Part shown: positions 1 to 9,087 of the stretch, in pieces | Position numbering within the stretch: position 1 is the first letter of the stretch | Layout: each line of letters opens with the position of its first letter | Assembly (NCBI RefSeq): GCF_017114995.1 | Contig: NZ_JABXKL010000005.1 | Location: forward strand, 124,001 to 188,000 | Length of the DNA: 64,000 bases | Reading direction: 5' to 3' | Source: Nostoc sp. NMS9 | GTDB taxonomy: Bacteria > Cyanobacteriota > Cyanobacteriia > Cyanobacteriales > Nostocaceae | Position numbers and translations under genes: made by a program | The notes under the pieces: model-generated | Databases searched by the model: none | The model's input: only the letters and a program-made list of their open reading frames with translations | What the model was told of the DNA's origin: nothing

Positions 1-2586
1 AGTTAACAGTAATTTAGAGAGCGATCGCACAACCCAAATCAAAGGCCCTGCCGAAAATTCATTTAATTGCAAAACTGGTTCCCATTTGTGTCGTTCACTT
101 TTGTAGGGAATGGCTACTTGGAGATAGGGCTTCAACTGCGCCGAGTAGAGAATATTTTTCGTCGGATCTGCTGTCGATCTTGGTGTTGCAGGAGTGGTAG
201 CCGAGCGATCGGGTACTTTATCTTGGGCAACAGCCGCAGGTGCTGTCTGCTCATGTGCTTCGATAGTTTCGTTTTCACCGTGGGGTACAGAAGCTATAGG
301 CAGATAAACCTCTGTTGGTAAACGAAACGATTGTTGAAAGGAACTTGTTCCCGACGGATTTTCTGCTGACCAGTAGATAGGATGTACAACAAAAGTTGAG
401 CGATTTAATAATGCGGCGGAAATTCCTGTTGTACCTAAATCAATTCCTAAATACCAGACTGATTCTAAAACATTGGGCGAAACTTCTGGATTATTTATGG
501 AGTTAGCAATTGGAGGTAAATAACTTTCTGCAACAGGAGTTGTGACTTCCTTTTTTTCAGTTTCTACCTGGGGAACTGCCAAACTGGAGAATGCAGTAGT
601 TGATGTATTCTCTGCTACTTGGAGATTTTCAGGGGAAGTTGTGTTTTGAATGTTATCAAGTGGTTCCGATAAAACATCCAAGTTGGTAGCTGGCTGCGAC
701 TCAGAATTTAGCTGGCGATCAAAATTAGCCAAATCCCGATCTAATTGCTGCAACTGTTCTTCATCTAAAGAAATATCTGGTACGGCTGGAGACTGGTTTG
801 ACTCAATAGAAAGTAAGTTTTCTTGGGGTGAAGCAGCAATGTAGTTATCTGAAGACAGTTCGGAGCGATCGTTGTTAATTAATACTTCCGATGTGGCGAT
901 ACTTTCAGTAGGCTCTGCCAACGCAATTTCTAGTACTTCTGGAGTCACTGGTGTTGTGGTTGTGGCATTATCCACAAAAGATGAGACTTCCAGCAGTTGC
1001 AGTTTATTATCGGTATCAGGCAATAGGTCAGTTGCTCTAGCTGTGGCATTATCCCCAAAAGATGAGACTTCCAGCAATTGCGGTTCGCTACCAGCATCAG
1101 GCAATAAGTCAGTTAGGGTATTAATTGTATCAACACTAGCTGGCTGAGTGCTGATTTGTGGCAAACTGTCTATTTGTGGAGTAGAAAAGCTAAGAGGTGA
1201 GTCTAGGTCAGTATCCTCTGCAAAAAATAGTTCTTCCTGTGGCTCTGATGAATCTGTGATTTCTCCTAAATCTTGGATTGGAAGATCCGTTTCCGGTGTC
1301 ACAATCGCAGAATCCACGATTGGAGAGACAGGCGGAGGCTGTGCGATGTTCAACGGTGATGGAGAGGCTGTAGAAGCAGATAAGTCATTTGTGGGAACAT
1401 CGAGACTGGAATTGTTAACATCACCAGCATCAAACAAACTGGCGTAAAGTTGGTCTACTTCATCACCAATTGCCGCAGAAACATCTTGCGGTAATTCGGT
1501 CGGGGTTTGAGAATATTCAGATGAGTCTAGACCAAGCTGCAATAGCACTGCATCTAGATCCTCTGTGAGGGTAGTCTCCTGTTGCTCATTTGTGAGTGGA
1601 GATGAAGTTTCTGGCTGTACAAGCTCGAAGGATTGGGGCGCAACTCCAGCAGCAATCTCGGCTGGCTCAGTCAATGATGGTAGTGTCTCAGATTCTCCTC
1701 CCAGCAAAGATGACTGCGAACTAGGGGATTCTTGTTGCAAATGCTGGGTCAAATTGTTGACAAAGCTGGCCATCAGCTGTTCGCCTTGCATCCCCTTGCT
1801 ATGCATTCTTGCCAGTGCTTGCGACAGGGATTCGTAATAAGTATTAATGTTACGCTGTAGTGCTTCAAAGACTACATTCACCGTCCCATCTAGTGATAAT
1901 AGGCGTTGATCCAACTCCCTAGCTAGCTGGGTTAAGCGCTCTACATCGTTAGAGGATTCTAACAAAGATTGAGTTGCAGAGGTTGCGTAATTAATTCCTC
2001 CTGAAGAACTGGTGGAATTTTCCCTCGTCTGTCCGAGCAGGGGTGTTAAAGTTGGCACAAGGCGATTCATGAGTACCTGTAAAAACTCGGTAATCATTTG
2101 CTCCTGGTTTGTCAACTGCTGCGCTAAGGAGTAGTTTTGCAAACGCTTTTGTTCTAGTTGCCGAATTTCTTGTATGAGAGTGGCTCGCTCTTGCAAGAGT
2201 AATTCTAATTCCGATCGCAACGGCTGAATCAATCTCGAAAATTCATTTTTTAATTGTCCTGCACCAACAGTACTCTCTTCCTGACTGGCTTCGAGCTGCG
2301 GTAGTGGATACTGGTTATAATCGCGATCAATAAATTTTGTTAACAAAGGCGATGGCTCCGCCAACGCCAAGGGCGAACGCGGTTCTTCAGAAGACTGATT
2401 TGGGATGCCGCTCTCTAATGCTGCTTTTTCTTGTAACCTCACCAAGAAGTTGCGAATTCGCTCTAAAACTTCTTTCGGCTCTTGCGCCTGACCAGACAGA
2501 AATCTAGACAGGCGCTTGCCACCGCTGGCAAGTAAGTTGTCAATGTCTGCGATCAGCTTTTGAATTTCATCTGTACTAAAAGTCAC
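1..2586 (-). CDS. Large Hsp70/DnaK-like protein with long acidic N-terminal region (3' end outside window)
   Basis: An open reading frame runs without a stop from a GTG at 2586 to the window edge, at least 862 codons. An in-frame TGA lies just upstream of the GTG, no ATG is available, and a GTAGGA-type ribosome site precedes it. Residues 1 to about 270 look helical and coiled (LQEKAALE, LEQKRLQ). The next roughly 400 residues are acidic, Ser/Thr/Pro-rich low complexity. Near residue 705 the sequence YLGIDLGTTGISAALL matches the phosphate-1 loop of the Hsp70/actin ATPase fold. The rest of that ATPase domain lies beyond the edge, so chaperone activity is inferred only from this motif. A 27-residue segment is tandemly duplicated, and a stretch near 2347-2386 resembles the dispersed small repeats seen elsewhere in the window. 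Confidence 0.75.
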   Translation of the reverse strand, partial: MTFSTDEIQKLIADIDNLLASGGKRLSRFLSGQAQEPKEVLERIRNFLVRLQEKAALESGIPNQSSEEPRSPLALAEPSPLLTKFIDRDYNQYPLPQLEASQEESTVGAGQLKNEFSRLIQPLRSELELLLQERATLIQEIRQLEQKRLQNYSLAQQLTNQEQMITEFLQVLMNRLVPTLTPLLGQTRENSTSSSGGINYATSATQSLLESSNDVERLTQLARELDQRLLSLDGTVNVVFEALQRNINTYYESLSQALARMHSKGMQGEQLMASFVNNLTQHLQQESPSSQSSLLGGESETLPSLTEPAEIAAGVAPQSFELVQPETSSPLTNEQQETTLTEDLDAVLLQLGLDSSEYSQTPTELPQDVSAAIGDEVDQLYASLFDAGDVNNSSLDVPTNDLSASTASPSPLNIAQPPPVSPIVDSAIVTPETDLPIQDLGEITDSSEPQEELFFAEDTDLDSPLSFSTPQIDSLPQISTQPASVDTINTLTDLLPDAGSEPQLLEVSSFGDNATARATDLLPDTDNKLQLLEVSSFVDNATTTTPVTPEVLEIALAEPTESIATSEVLINNDRSELSSDNYIAASPQENLLSIESNQSPAVPDISLDEEQLQQLDRDLANFDRQLNSESQPATNLDVLSEPLDNIQNTTSPENLQVAENTSTTAFSSLAVPQVETEKKEVTTPVAESYLPPIANSINNPEVSPNVLESVWYLGIDLGTTGISAALLNRSTFVVHPIYWSAENPSGTSSFQQSFRLPTEVYLPIASVPHGENETIEAHEQTAPAAVAQDKVPDRSATTPATPRSTADPTKNILYSAQLKPYLQVAIPYKSERHKWEPVLQLNEFSAGPLIWVVRSLSKLLLT
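962..1114. repeat. 81-bp tandem duplication inside the Hsp70-like gene
   Basis: The segment starting at 962 (GTGGCATTATCC) recurs at 1043 with the same order of sub-motifs (AAAGATGAGACTTCCAGCA, then ATCAGGCAATA). The period is 81 bp, so the frame is kept and a 27-residue acidic unit (TDLLPD...LLEVSSF) is repeated twice in the protein. Confidence 0.85.
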
Positions 2587-3202
2587 TTTTCCTACCTTAC
2601 CTACAAATCTATGTCAACTAATGTGACAATTACTTTACAATCACCGTACCCCTATGGGGATCTTGCTACGTGCAGCGTCGACCATAGGAGAAGTTTTGAG
2701 TGGCAAAAGCCGCTGCTTGCACTTGTGACTGTCATTATGTTATGGATTACTGGGAGTCGTGGCAATCTTCATTCATCGAAGAAGACAAAGAGCAACTTGT
2801 CTCCTTATCTCCCTCTCTCCTTGTCTTCTTCAACAGCCTTTGCTCGAAAAGCTTAATTTTGTAGGTCATTGGTTGCCTATTTTTGAAAATCGCTAAAATA
2901 CCTGAGCAATAATTTACTCCCTTTAGTATCATTAATGTTGTTTGCCTATATTCATAACTAATCAAGTTTGCAGTGCAGCTAGCCCCTAAGCAATACAACC
3001 GCAGGCTATAAACTACTTTTTGCAAAACTTTTACCCCGTTTAAACTTATAGGTAAAGATTATTTAGAAAAACTTCTTGTCGCTTTCTTGTGTAGCATAGT
3101 TTAGTTTTTTCTTTGAAAAAGAGCTGTCCAATGATAGCTTAGGCTACAAATGGCGCTCCTGTTTTTTGTGTGTACATAGCAGCTTGAATTAAAGATGTCG
3201 TA
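2587..3202. other. Divergent intergenic region, no gene supported
   Basis: These 616 bp separate the divergent Hsp70-like and Crp-type genes. Short open frames exist on both strands but have no recognisable family, no good ribosome site and poor composition. Promoters for both flanking genes are expected here, but I cannot place them with confidence. Confidence 0.4.
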
Positions 3203-3904
3203 ATGGAAGATCGATATAGCTTGCAAGCACAGGCTAATTCCTGGATGATCACCTCCGCTCCCTTTTTTCAAGGGTTGCCAGAAACTGCTGTGGAATCAGC
3301 CCTCACCCATCTTGTTACCCGCACTCACCCAGCCAATCAGGTGATTCTACTGGAAAATGACTGGGGTGGTTCTGTGTATTTTATTATGGACGGATGGGTA
3401 AAAATTCGCACCTACAATCTGGAAGGAAAAGAGGTAACGCTGAATATTATTGGCAAAGGTGAATTGTTTGGTGAAATGGCGGCGCTAGATGAAGCACCTC
3501 GATCCACGGATGTGATTACCTTGGCCCCAACGGTAATTGGTAGTATGCCTGCTCAGGATTTTGTCAAATTACTTCAGATAGAACCCTTGGCGGGAGTTCG
3601 ATTGGCGCAACTAATGGCACGACGTTTGCGGCAAGTAAATCGCCGATTGCGGTTGCGGGAATCTGATAGCCAGTCAAGGGTAGCAGATACGTTGTTATTT
3701 TTGGCAGAAGGACAGGGAAAAAAAGGGCAAACCGGAACCGAAATCCCCAATTTACCTCATCGGGAATTGAGTAGTTTGAGCGGACTGGCGCGGGAAACGG
3801 TGACACGAGTATTGACAAGGCTAGAAAAAAAAGGCTTGATTAAACGGGATCAAGATACTATTTGTATTCCCGATTTGTCAGCCTTAGAAAGAATGATTGT
3901 TTAA
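3203..3904 (+). CDS. Crp/Fnr-family transcriptional regulator, probable cAMP binder
   Basis: The 233-residue product has an N-terminal cyclic-nucleotide-binding beta-roll (about residues 18-130), a long dimer helix (130-155) and a C-terminal winged helix-turn-helix (about 186-215: HRELSSLSGLARETVTRVL). The phosphate-binding cassette around residues 87-103 reads GELFGEMAALDEAPRST. It keeps the FGE glutamate and the arginine that contact cAMP in true Crp proteins, so ligand binding is likely rather than lost. It could be a SyCRP1/AnCrp-type global regulator, but the sequence alone does not identify the regulon. The stop overlaps a possible TTG start of the downstream membrane protein, so the two may be co-transcribed. 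Confidence 0.88.
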   Translation: MEDRYSLQAQANSWMITSAPFFQGLPETAVESALTHLVTRTHPANQVILLENDWGGSVYFIMDGWVKIRTYNLEGKEVTLNIIGKGELFGEMAALDEAPRSTDVITLAPTVIGSMPAQDFVKLLQIEPLAGVRLAQLMARRLRQVNRRLRLRESDSQSRVADTLLFLAEGQGKKGQTGTEIPNLPHRELSSLSGLARETVTRVLTRLEKKGLIKRDQDTICIPDLSALERMIV

Positions 3905-3917
3905 AAACTTGTCAGAT

Positions 3918-4658
3918 ATGAGTATTTTAGATTCTCTCCCAGATGAACCGGAGGAAGATCCATCCCTTGAATCTCCAACTCCTCAGAATCATTGGTTAGA
4001 TAAAGAACAGCAGTTAATGCCTCCTCAAATCAAGGCTGATGCACCCTTGAGGATGGTGGAAACGGCATTTTTAGCCAGTACCGCTAGCTTAATTTGGTTT
4101 ATTAATTTTTACTTTCCTTTGGGCCCAGTTTTGCGGATATTTTTTCCAGTGCCGATCGCTCTAGTTTATCTGCGTTGGGGCAAACGTGCAGCATGGATGG
4201 CAGCACTCACCTCTGGGTTACTGCTGACAGTATTGATGGGGCCAGCCCGCAGTTTGCTGTTTGTCATGCCCTACGGGTTCATGGGCGTCCTTTTGGGCGC
4301 GACGTGGTATCGTCGTCGTGTTCCCTGGATTGTTTCTATCACTTTGGGTACGCTATTAGGTACTTTAGGAGTCTTTTTTAGGCTGTGGTTGCTGTCTGTT
4401 TTGTCGGGTGAAGACCTGTGGATTTATGTGATTACTCAGGTGACTGAGTTCATTGAGTGGGTATTTTTTAACTTAAGTTTGTTGATGAGTCCCAGCATAT
4501 TTTTGATTCAAGTGGGAGCGATCGCTTTAATTATACTCAACAACTTTATTTACCTTTTTGTGGTACACCTGGCAGCATGGTTGCTTTTTGACCGCCTGGG
4601 CAACCCGATCCCCCGCCCACCACACTGGGTACAAGTTCTCATGGATTATGAAGGATAA
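3918..4658 (+). CDS. DUF2232 multi-pass membrane protein
   Basis: The 246-residue product has a charged, acidic N-terminus of about 45 residues followed by six or seven hydrophobic segments (for example TAFLASTASLIWFINFY and LLFVMPYGFMGVLLGA). This is the typical build of the cyanobacterial DUF2232 family, whose function is unknown. I chose the ATG at 3918; a TTG at 3897 would overlap the regulator stop and add seven residues. It sits directly behind the Crp-type gene on the same strand, and a repeat-rich spacer follows it. Confidence 0.75.
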   Translation: MSILDSLPDEPEEDPSLESPTPQNHWLDKEQQLMPPQIKADAPLRMVETAFLASTASLIWFINFYFPLGPVLRIFFPVPIALVYLRWGKRAAWMAALTSGLLLTVLMGPARSLLFVMPYGFMGVLLGATWYRRRVPWIVSITLGTLLGTLGVFFRLWLLSVLSGEDLWIYVITQVTEFIEWVFFNLSLLMSPSIFLIQVGAIALIILNNFIYLFVVHLAAWLLFDRLGNPIPRPPHWVQVLMDYEG

Positions 4659-4707
4659 TTATTAGTCATTTGTCATTGGTTAAACGATCAGTCCTAACTA
4701 ATAACCA

Positions 4708-5925
4708 ATGCCCCATGCCCAATTGCCCATGCCCAATTCCCAAATTAGTATTTATACCCAAAAAGAACAGGGTGAACAATGGCTACGAAGGTATCGTGGT
4801 TGTCTACCCGTATTTGCTTGTGTTTTAGGATTTACTGAAACTGGTTTAATTCCAGGGATTTCAGCAGCTGGTCGCACTTCAGAGGATCGGAAATATACAG
4901 CTTGTGCCGATGCCGAGTTTTTGTATTACGGCCCAGAACATAAAGCCCAATATCCCCTACCACCATTGGCGGCTGGGGCTTCACCTGTGCTGATTTCTCG
5001 CGCTGTCTTTGAGTCACTAAAGATACCAGTTCATTTATTTAATGCTGGTTTACCCCAGACTCCTGCTGTGCCATTAATTGATTTGGGTGGCGCTCCTGCT
5101 AAGTGTTTAAGTGGAGGTGCTGCGATGGAAATTACAACACTACACCACTTGTTTGAACAAGGGCTATTTTGGGGAGAACGCCTAGCTACCAATATTCAAC
5201 AGGGGTATCTGATTGTCGGTGAGTGCGTAGTCGGAGGTACTACAACTGCCCTGGCAATCTTAACTGGTTTAGGTATAGATGCTGCCGGAAAAGTTAACAG
5301 TAGCCACCCTGTTTGTAACCACGCGCAAAAGTGGGCATTAGTGCAAGCTGGACTGGAGAAGATGAAGGGGAGCAGGGGGCAGAGGGCAGGGAGCAAGCAG
5401 CAGAATGAGATATTCCAATCTCAAATCCAAAATTCTGTAGATCCCCTACAACTCGTCGCCGCCGTGGGTGATCCCATGCAAGCGGTGGTAGCTGGGATGG
5501 CGATCGCTGCTAGCCGTAGTTGTGGTGTGATGCTGGCTGGAGGGACGCAAATGCTGGCGGTTTATGCGTTGATGAGTGCGATCGCTCAAGCTTACGCTTT
5601 ATCATGGCAATCAGAAGCAGTAGTTGTAGGCACAACCCGCTGGGTGGCTGAAGATCCTACTGGCGCTACAGTTGACTTAGCCCTTAACTTAGGAAAAAAC
5701 AGCTTAACTCCGAGTGGAGAAACCCCTCCTCTATTAGCAACTCATCTGAGCTTTGCTGATTCTCGTTATCCCCAACTGAGAGCTTATGAGCAGGGCTTTG
5801 TCAAAGAAGGTATGGGTGCTGGAGCCGCTTGCATAGCCGCCCATCTTAGCCAAGATTGGCAGCAAAACCAACTTTTGGCAGCCATTGAAGCCCAACTTGA
5901 ACGGCTAAGTACTGCCTTGAACTAA
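4708..5925 (+). CDS. UPF0284 / CobT-like (nicotinate-nucleotide-dimethylbenzimidazole phosphoribosyltransferase-related) protein
   Basis: The product has the glycine-rich Rossmann-like pattern of the TIGR00303/UPF0284 group related to CobT. Examples are VGECVVGGTTTALAILTGLG around residues 171-190 and VGDPMQAVVAGMAIAAS and LAGGTQM further on. The family is linked to cobamide lower-ligand activation, but the exact reaction in cyanobacteria is not settled. Both available ATGs (4708 and 4729) lie inside a 'ATGCCCCATGCCCAA' intergenic-type repeat, so the first residues (MPHAQLPMPNSQ) are probably not ancestral. A second repeat-derived insertion lies near residues 218-248 (about 5360-5450) without breaking the frame. 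Confidence 0.75.
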   Translation: MPHAQLPMPNSQISIYTQKEQGEQWLRRYRGCLPVFACVLGFTETGLIPGISAAGRTSEDRKYTACADAEFLYYGPEHKAQYPLPPLAAGASPVLISRAVFESLKIPVHLFNAGLPQTPAVPLIDLGGAPAKCLSGGAAMEITTLHHLFEQGLFWGERLATNIQQGYLIVGECVVGGTTTALAILTGLGIDAAGKVNSSHPVCNHAQKWALVQAGLEKMKGSRGQRAGSKQQNEIFQSQIQNSVDPLQLVAAVGDPMQAVVAGMAIAASRSCGVMLAGGTQMLAVYALMSAIAQAYALSWQSEAVVVGTTRWVAEDPTGATVDLALNLGKNSLTPSGETPPLLATHLSFADSRYPQLRAYEQGFVKEGMGAGAACIAAHLSQDWQQNQLLAAIEAQLERLSTALN

Positions 5926-5976
5926 AAATTAATGTTAAAATGTGGCTGCCGTCTTACTATTACTTAAAGTTAAAGT

Positions 5977-6021
5977 AATACCAAGTCGCGTTCATGATGT
6001 ATCACTAGACGACTTGGTATT
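5977..6021. terminator. Inverted repeat between convergent genes, possible bidirectional terminator
   Basis: AATACCAAGTCG at 5977-5988 is exactly complementary to CGACTTGGTATT at 6010-6021, with a 21-nt loop. It lies between the ends of the UPF0284 gene and the cytochrome gene, where a shared terminator is expected. There is no long T run, and it could also be a dispersed hairpin repeat. Confidence 0.5.
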
Positions 6022-6047
6022 AACAGATGATATCAGCTGTAGCTTTA

Positions 6048-8102
6048 TTAAAAACTTCCAGGATTGTCATCAAGTGCCAGCAAGAAATTAATCAGGTCTG
6101 CTTGCTGGTTGGAATTAAACCCAGACTGTCTATCTACATAGAAGTAATGACCTGTGCCATCAAGGTTACTACGCACTAAACTAGGGTTAGCTTTGTTGGC
6201 TTTCACAACCAAACTACGAAGATCGCGATCAACCAGGGCCCGCAAGCTGCTAGCAGGATCGGCAGGTATAATTTGGCTAAGAGTGCCAGATAGCCCTAAG
6301 CCACTCTTGTTGACAACCGTGAAACTACCATTTGAGTTAACTTTTAGGCTTCCTGCTCGTACTGCTGCACCACCATCGTGCAAATATGGGGCGCTTAAAT
6401 AAAGACCACGTAACGTAGTAGTTTTGTAACCGCCTTTTGGCAATATACCTTTGGGTAGAGTTGTGGGAGTATCAGAGATACCCTGCGTTGGTAGATTCAG
6501 CACTTCAGCCTTAGCAGGTATGGGAACAGGAGTATTAAAAGTGTATAGCTTGGGTGGTACTAATAAATTACTTAGTCCCAAGCGAGATTGGGCACGAGCT
6601 GGGTTAGTACGAATTTCATCAATTGGATGAATTTTGTTATCAGTGAAGAATGGGGGAATATGGCAAGTTGCGCAATTAGCTTTCTCAAAAACTTTTGCGC
6701 CACGCTTAACAGAATTGCTGTTCAACGCTTGCCAGTTTTCCGAAGTCTGGTTGGCAGGTGGTACTAAGCTATTTTGGAAAGCAGACATAGCATTGGCAGC
6801 AAATAAGAAAGGGCCACTCGCAATATCACCGGGCTTTTGAGTATTTGGGCTGAAAACTAAACCGTTGTAAGTAAATAAACTGGGGCGCAGATTTGGGTAA
6901 GTTCCTGTACCAGGAGCAGGAATTTGGTCTTCTAATTCTGCTTGTATAGGATTCGGTGCAATTATCCCCCGCAGCCATTCAGAAGGTTTTACTATCACTC
7001 CTTCTGGTAAACGTAGGCTGGGAGTGGCAGCATTTTGCAGAAAAGTACCAATATAAACTTCTGGGTCAATACCAAGAGTTTCTGCACTCAGTTGAGCAGC
7101 TGCCAACAGATTATTTTCTGAAGAATGAACACCGTTGCTGACAGCGCTGAGTCCCGCAAACGGCCCCACAGCAAACTGTCCATCAAGGAAATAAGGATGA
7201 TTCTTAAATGTGAATATGCTAGGAATTTGAGTAGTATTGTTGATACTATCTGAAGAACTCTCAAAATTACCAAAAGGCACATCCAATACTGCATCGTCAA
7301 AAGCTTTTTCAAACTTTTCAGGATCAGGTAATTTTACTTTATTACCTTTACTGTCAATAATAGTCTTACCGTTGCCTTGGTATTGTGGATCTAGAGGGTT
7401 GAAGTTTAATCGTGCGAATCCTGCGGCTGTATTTGGTGATAAGGCAACTAACAGGGGCGTAGCAATTTCGCCATTAGGTACTCCCAAAAGACGTTCACCG
7501 TTATTTGAAAGAGATACATGGCAAGCAGCACAGCTAACATCAATCTTAGGTGTGATTCCCAGCCCAATGGGAAAAGTCCCTCCCTTTTCCATTTTTAAGC
7601 CTGTATTAATGACAGTTCCTTTGGGAAAAGTTCGACTACCTAACGCTATATTCTTCTGAAGAACAATTTTTAAGTTTGTTGTAGGTTGACCTTGCAACTT
7701 AACTATTGCTGTCTGTAATTCTGGCAAAATTTTAGCAATGCCAAGTCCAAAACCGAATACTCCTTGCAAACCAAATATATCGCCAATCTTCCGATTGAAG
7801 AATATATCTTCGCCTTTTGCAATTAATTCTTTAGTAATTTTAACTGCCCCTATCCGCTGATAGGAAATGGGATTTTTAGGGTCAAATCCTTTATTTACAA
7901 CTAGTTGTGATGCTTCTTGAGGACTTAGAAGTTTGCCGAAATAGTCGTAATAGCCTAACGGTTGAGTAGGAGAAGGTTGTAAAAGGTCGATCTTAGCAAA
8001 AGCTGTCTGGCTTGTCATCAACCAATTTGATAACAAGATGCTAAAAACGCTAATGAGAAAAACGCAGATTAAGAAAAAAATCTTGGTTTTTGAAACATAC
8101 AA
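6048..8102 (-). CDS. Secreted di-heme cytochrome c, peroxidase/MauG-like
   Basis: The 684-residue product has a signal peptide (residues 1-36, ending in TAFA) and two CxxCH heme c sites, CAACH at 191-195 and CATCH at 477-481. The C-terminal part contains TTTLRGLYLSAPYLHDGGA, the pattern that follows the second heme in di-heme cytochrome c peroxidase and MauG-type proteins. It probably acts in the periplasm or thylakoid lumen as an electron-transfer or peroxidase-like enzyme. It is longer than classical bacterial CcpA (about 330 residues), with a large insertion between the hemes, and a RoxA-like oxygenase is an alternative. It stands alone on the minus strand. Confidence 0.8.
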   Translation of the reverse strand: MYVSKTKIFFLICVFLISVFSILLSNWLMTSQTAFAKIDLLQPSPTQPLGYYDYFGKLLSPQEASQLVVNKGFDPKNPISYQRIGAVKITKELIAKGEDIFFNRKIGDIFGLQGVFGFGLGIAKILPELQTAIVKLQGQPTTNLKIVLQKNIALGSRTFPKGTVINTGLKMEKGGTFPIGLGITPKIDVSCAACHVSLSNNGERLLGVPNGEIATPLLVALSPNTAAGFARLNFNPLDPQYQGNGKTIIDSKGNKVKLPDPEKFEKAFDDAVLDVPFGNFESSSDSINNTTQIPSIFTFKNHPYFLDGQFAVGPFAGLSAVSNGVHSSENNLLAAAQLSAETLGIDPEVYIGTFLQNAATPSLRLPEGVIVKPSEWLRGIIAPNPIQAELEDQIPAPGTGTYPNLRPSLFTYNGLVFSPNTQKPGDIASGPFLFAANAMSAFQNSLVPPANQTSENWQALNSNSVKRGAKVFEKANCATCHIPPFFTDNKIHPIDEIRTNPARAQSRLGLSNLLVPPKLYTFNTPVPIPAKAEVLNLPTQGISDTPTTLPKGILPKGGYKTTTLRGLYLSAPYLHDGGAAVRAGSLKVNSNGSFTVVNKSGLGLSGTLSQIIPADPASSLRALVDRDLRSLVVKANKANPSLVRSNLDGTGHYFYVDRQSGFNSNQQADLINFLLALDDNPGSF

Positions 8103-8359
8103 TACCCTAATGACATCAGTCTTAGGGTTGTTTTTTTTTGTTTCATAGTGAGGTAGGAACTAAAAACCTAGGGGTAGATATATCACACTATTACGTAAAG
8201 ATATGTAATAATATGTTTAACTTTTTTATTAATTTGATGGCTGGATTACTTACTTGTATCTAAGTATATGCTTATCAAACCATCACTCTATACTCAACCT
8301 AAAGGTTTGTCTTACCTACCTCAATCCATTTTTTTAATTTGTTGAACTTCAGGTTAAAT

Positions 8360-8731
8360 TTAATGAATTCTCTCTCTAAGTAATTGTTCTTCTAAAGCAG
8401 CAATGCGATTGTACGCTGCTGTTAATTGCGCTGTCAGTCGTTGTATTTGAATTTCTGGTGTTATGTTATCTCCAGCTTGACGATGCATATCTAGATAAAT
8501 GCCATCTGTCAATACATCCTTGTGTTCCATTTCTGGATTTAAATTGTTACGTCCTTTAAACTGGTAGCCTCCAGCCGCGCCATTTTGTTGGCAATTATCC
8601 TTTGCTTGTGTATTCGCTAAAGAACACTCTGAGAAAGTTTGAGTGACTTTACCATCAAGCTGCTCAATTACTTGGCACACGGCATCTAACTTTTGGCTTA
8701 AAGTCAGGATCTGCTGCTGTAATAGCTCCAT
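8360..8731 (-). CDS. Hypothetical coiled-coil protein
   Basis: The 123-residue product has amphipathic heptads at both ends (LLQQQILTLSQKLDAVCQVIEQL and LTAQLTAAYNRIAALEEQLL) joined by a polar, glycine- and asparagine-rich linker. An AAAGGT-type ribosome site precedes the ATG, which supports expression. I do not recognise the family. It is likely a small cytoplasmic oligomerising protein. About 260 bp separate it from the cytochrome gene start, so a shared operon is uncertain. Confidence 0.55.
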   Translation of the reverse strand: MELLQQQILTLSQKLDAVCQVIEQLDGKVTQTFSECSLANTQAKDNCQQNGAAGGYQFKGRNNLNPEMEHKDVLTDGIYLDMHRQAGDNITPEIQIQRLTAQLTAAYNRIAALEEQLLRERIH

Positions 8732-9087
8732 TTAATACCTTTATTCTTACATTTTCTATATGTTATTCAATTTACTCCCAACCTTAACGATACTTATGGA
8801 TTTTTTAAGTATTGATAATTTTTGGTGGAAATGTAACATTTCAATCATTAGTTCTAAATACAAGTAAGGTTCCACCATAAGTACCATCAAGTAAATTTAT
8901 GGATAAAAATTTATCTTTAGGTAGTAATTTGACAAAAAATCGCTAATTTAAGTCAAATATTCAAAATTAACCGTATTATCAAGAAAAAATACCGATAATT
9001 CTCCAGATCCACTTTTTCAGCTAGTCATCCACTGCTAAATCTCTGCTTAATATTAGGTATAATCAAAAATCTCAAAATCCAAAATCA
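8732..9087. other. AT-rich divergent intergenic region
   Basis: These 356 bp lie between divergently transcribed genes. I see no coding potential, RNA gene or strong hairpin. Promoters for both neighbours probably lie here. Confidence 0.4.

Noticed and set aside
2560..2856. Plus-strand open frame of 98 codons in the gap after the Hsp70-like start
   Set aside because: It overlaps the first codons of the real minus-strand gene, has no ribosome site and reads as low-information sequence.
4708..4745. The residues MPHAQLPMPNSQ as a genuine N-terminus of the UPF0284 protein
   Set aside because: They are encoded by a common spacer repeat; kept in the call only because no other in-frame start is available.
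7237..7659. 140-codon plus-strand frame opposite the di-heme cytochrome gene
   Set aside because: It is antisense to a well-supported gene with heme motifs and has no family features.
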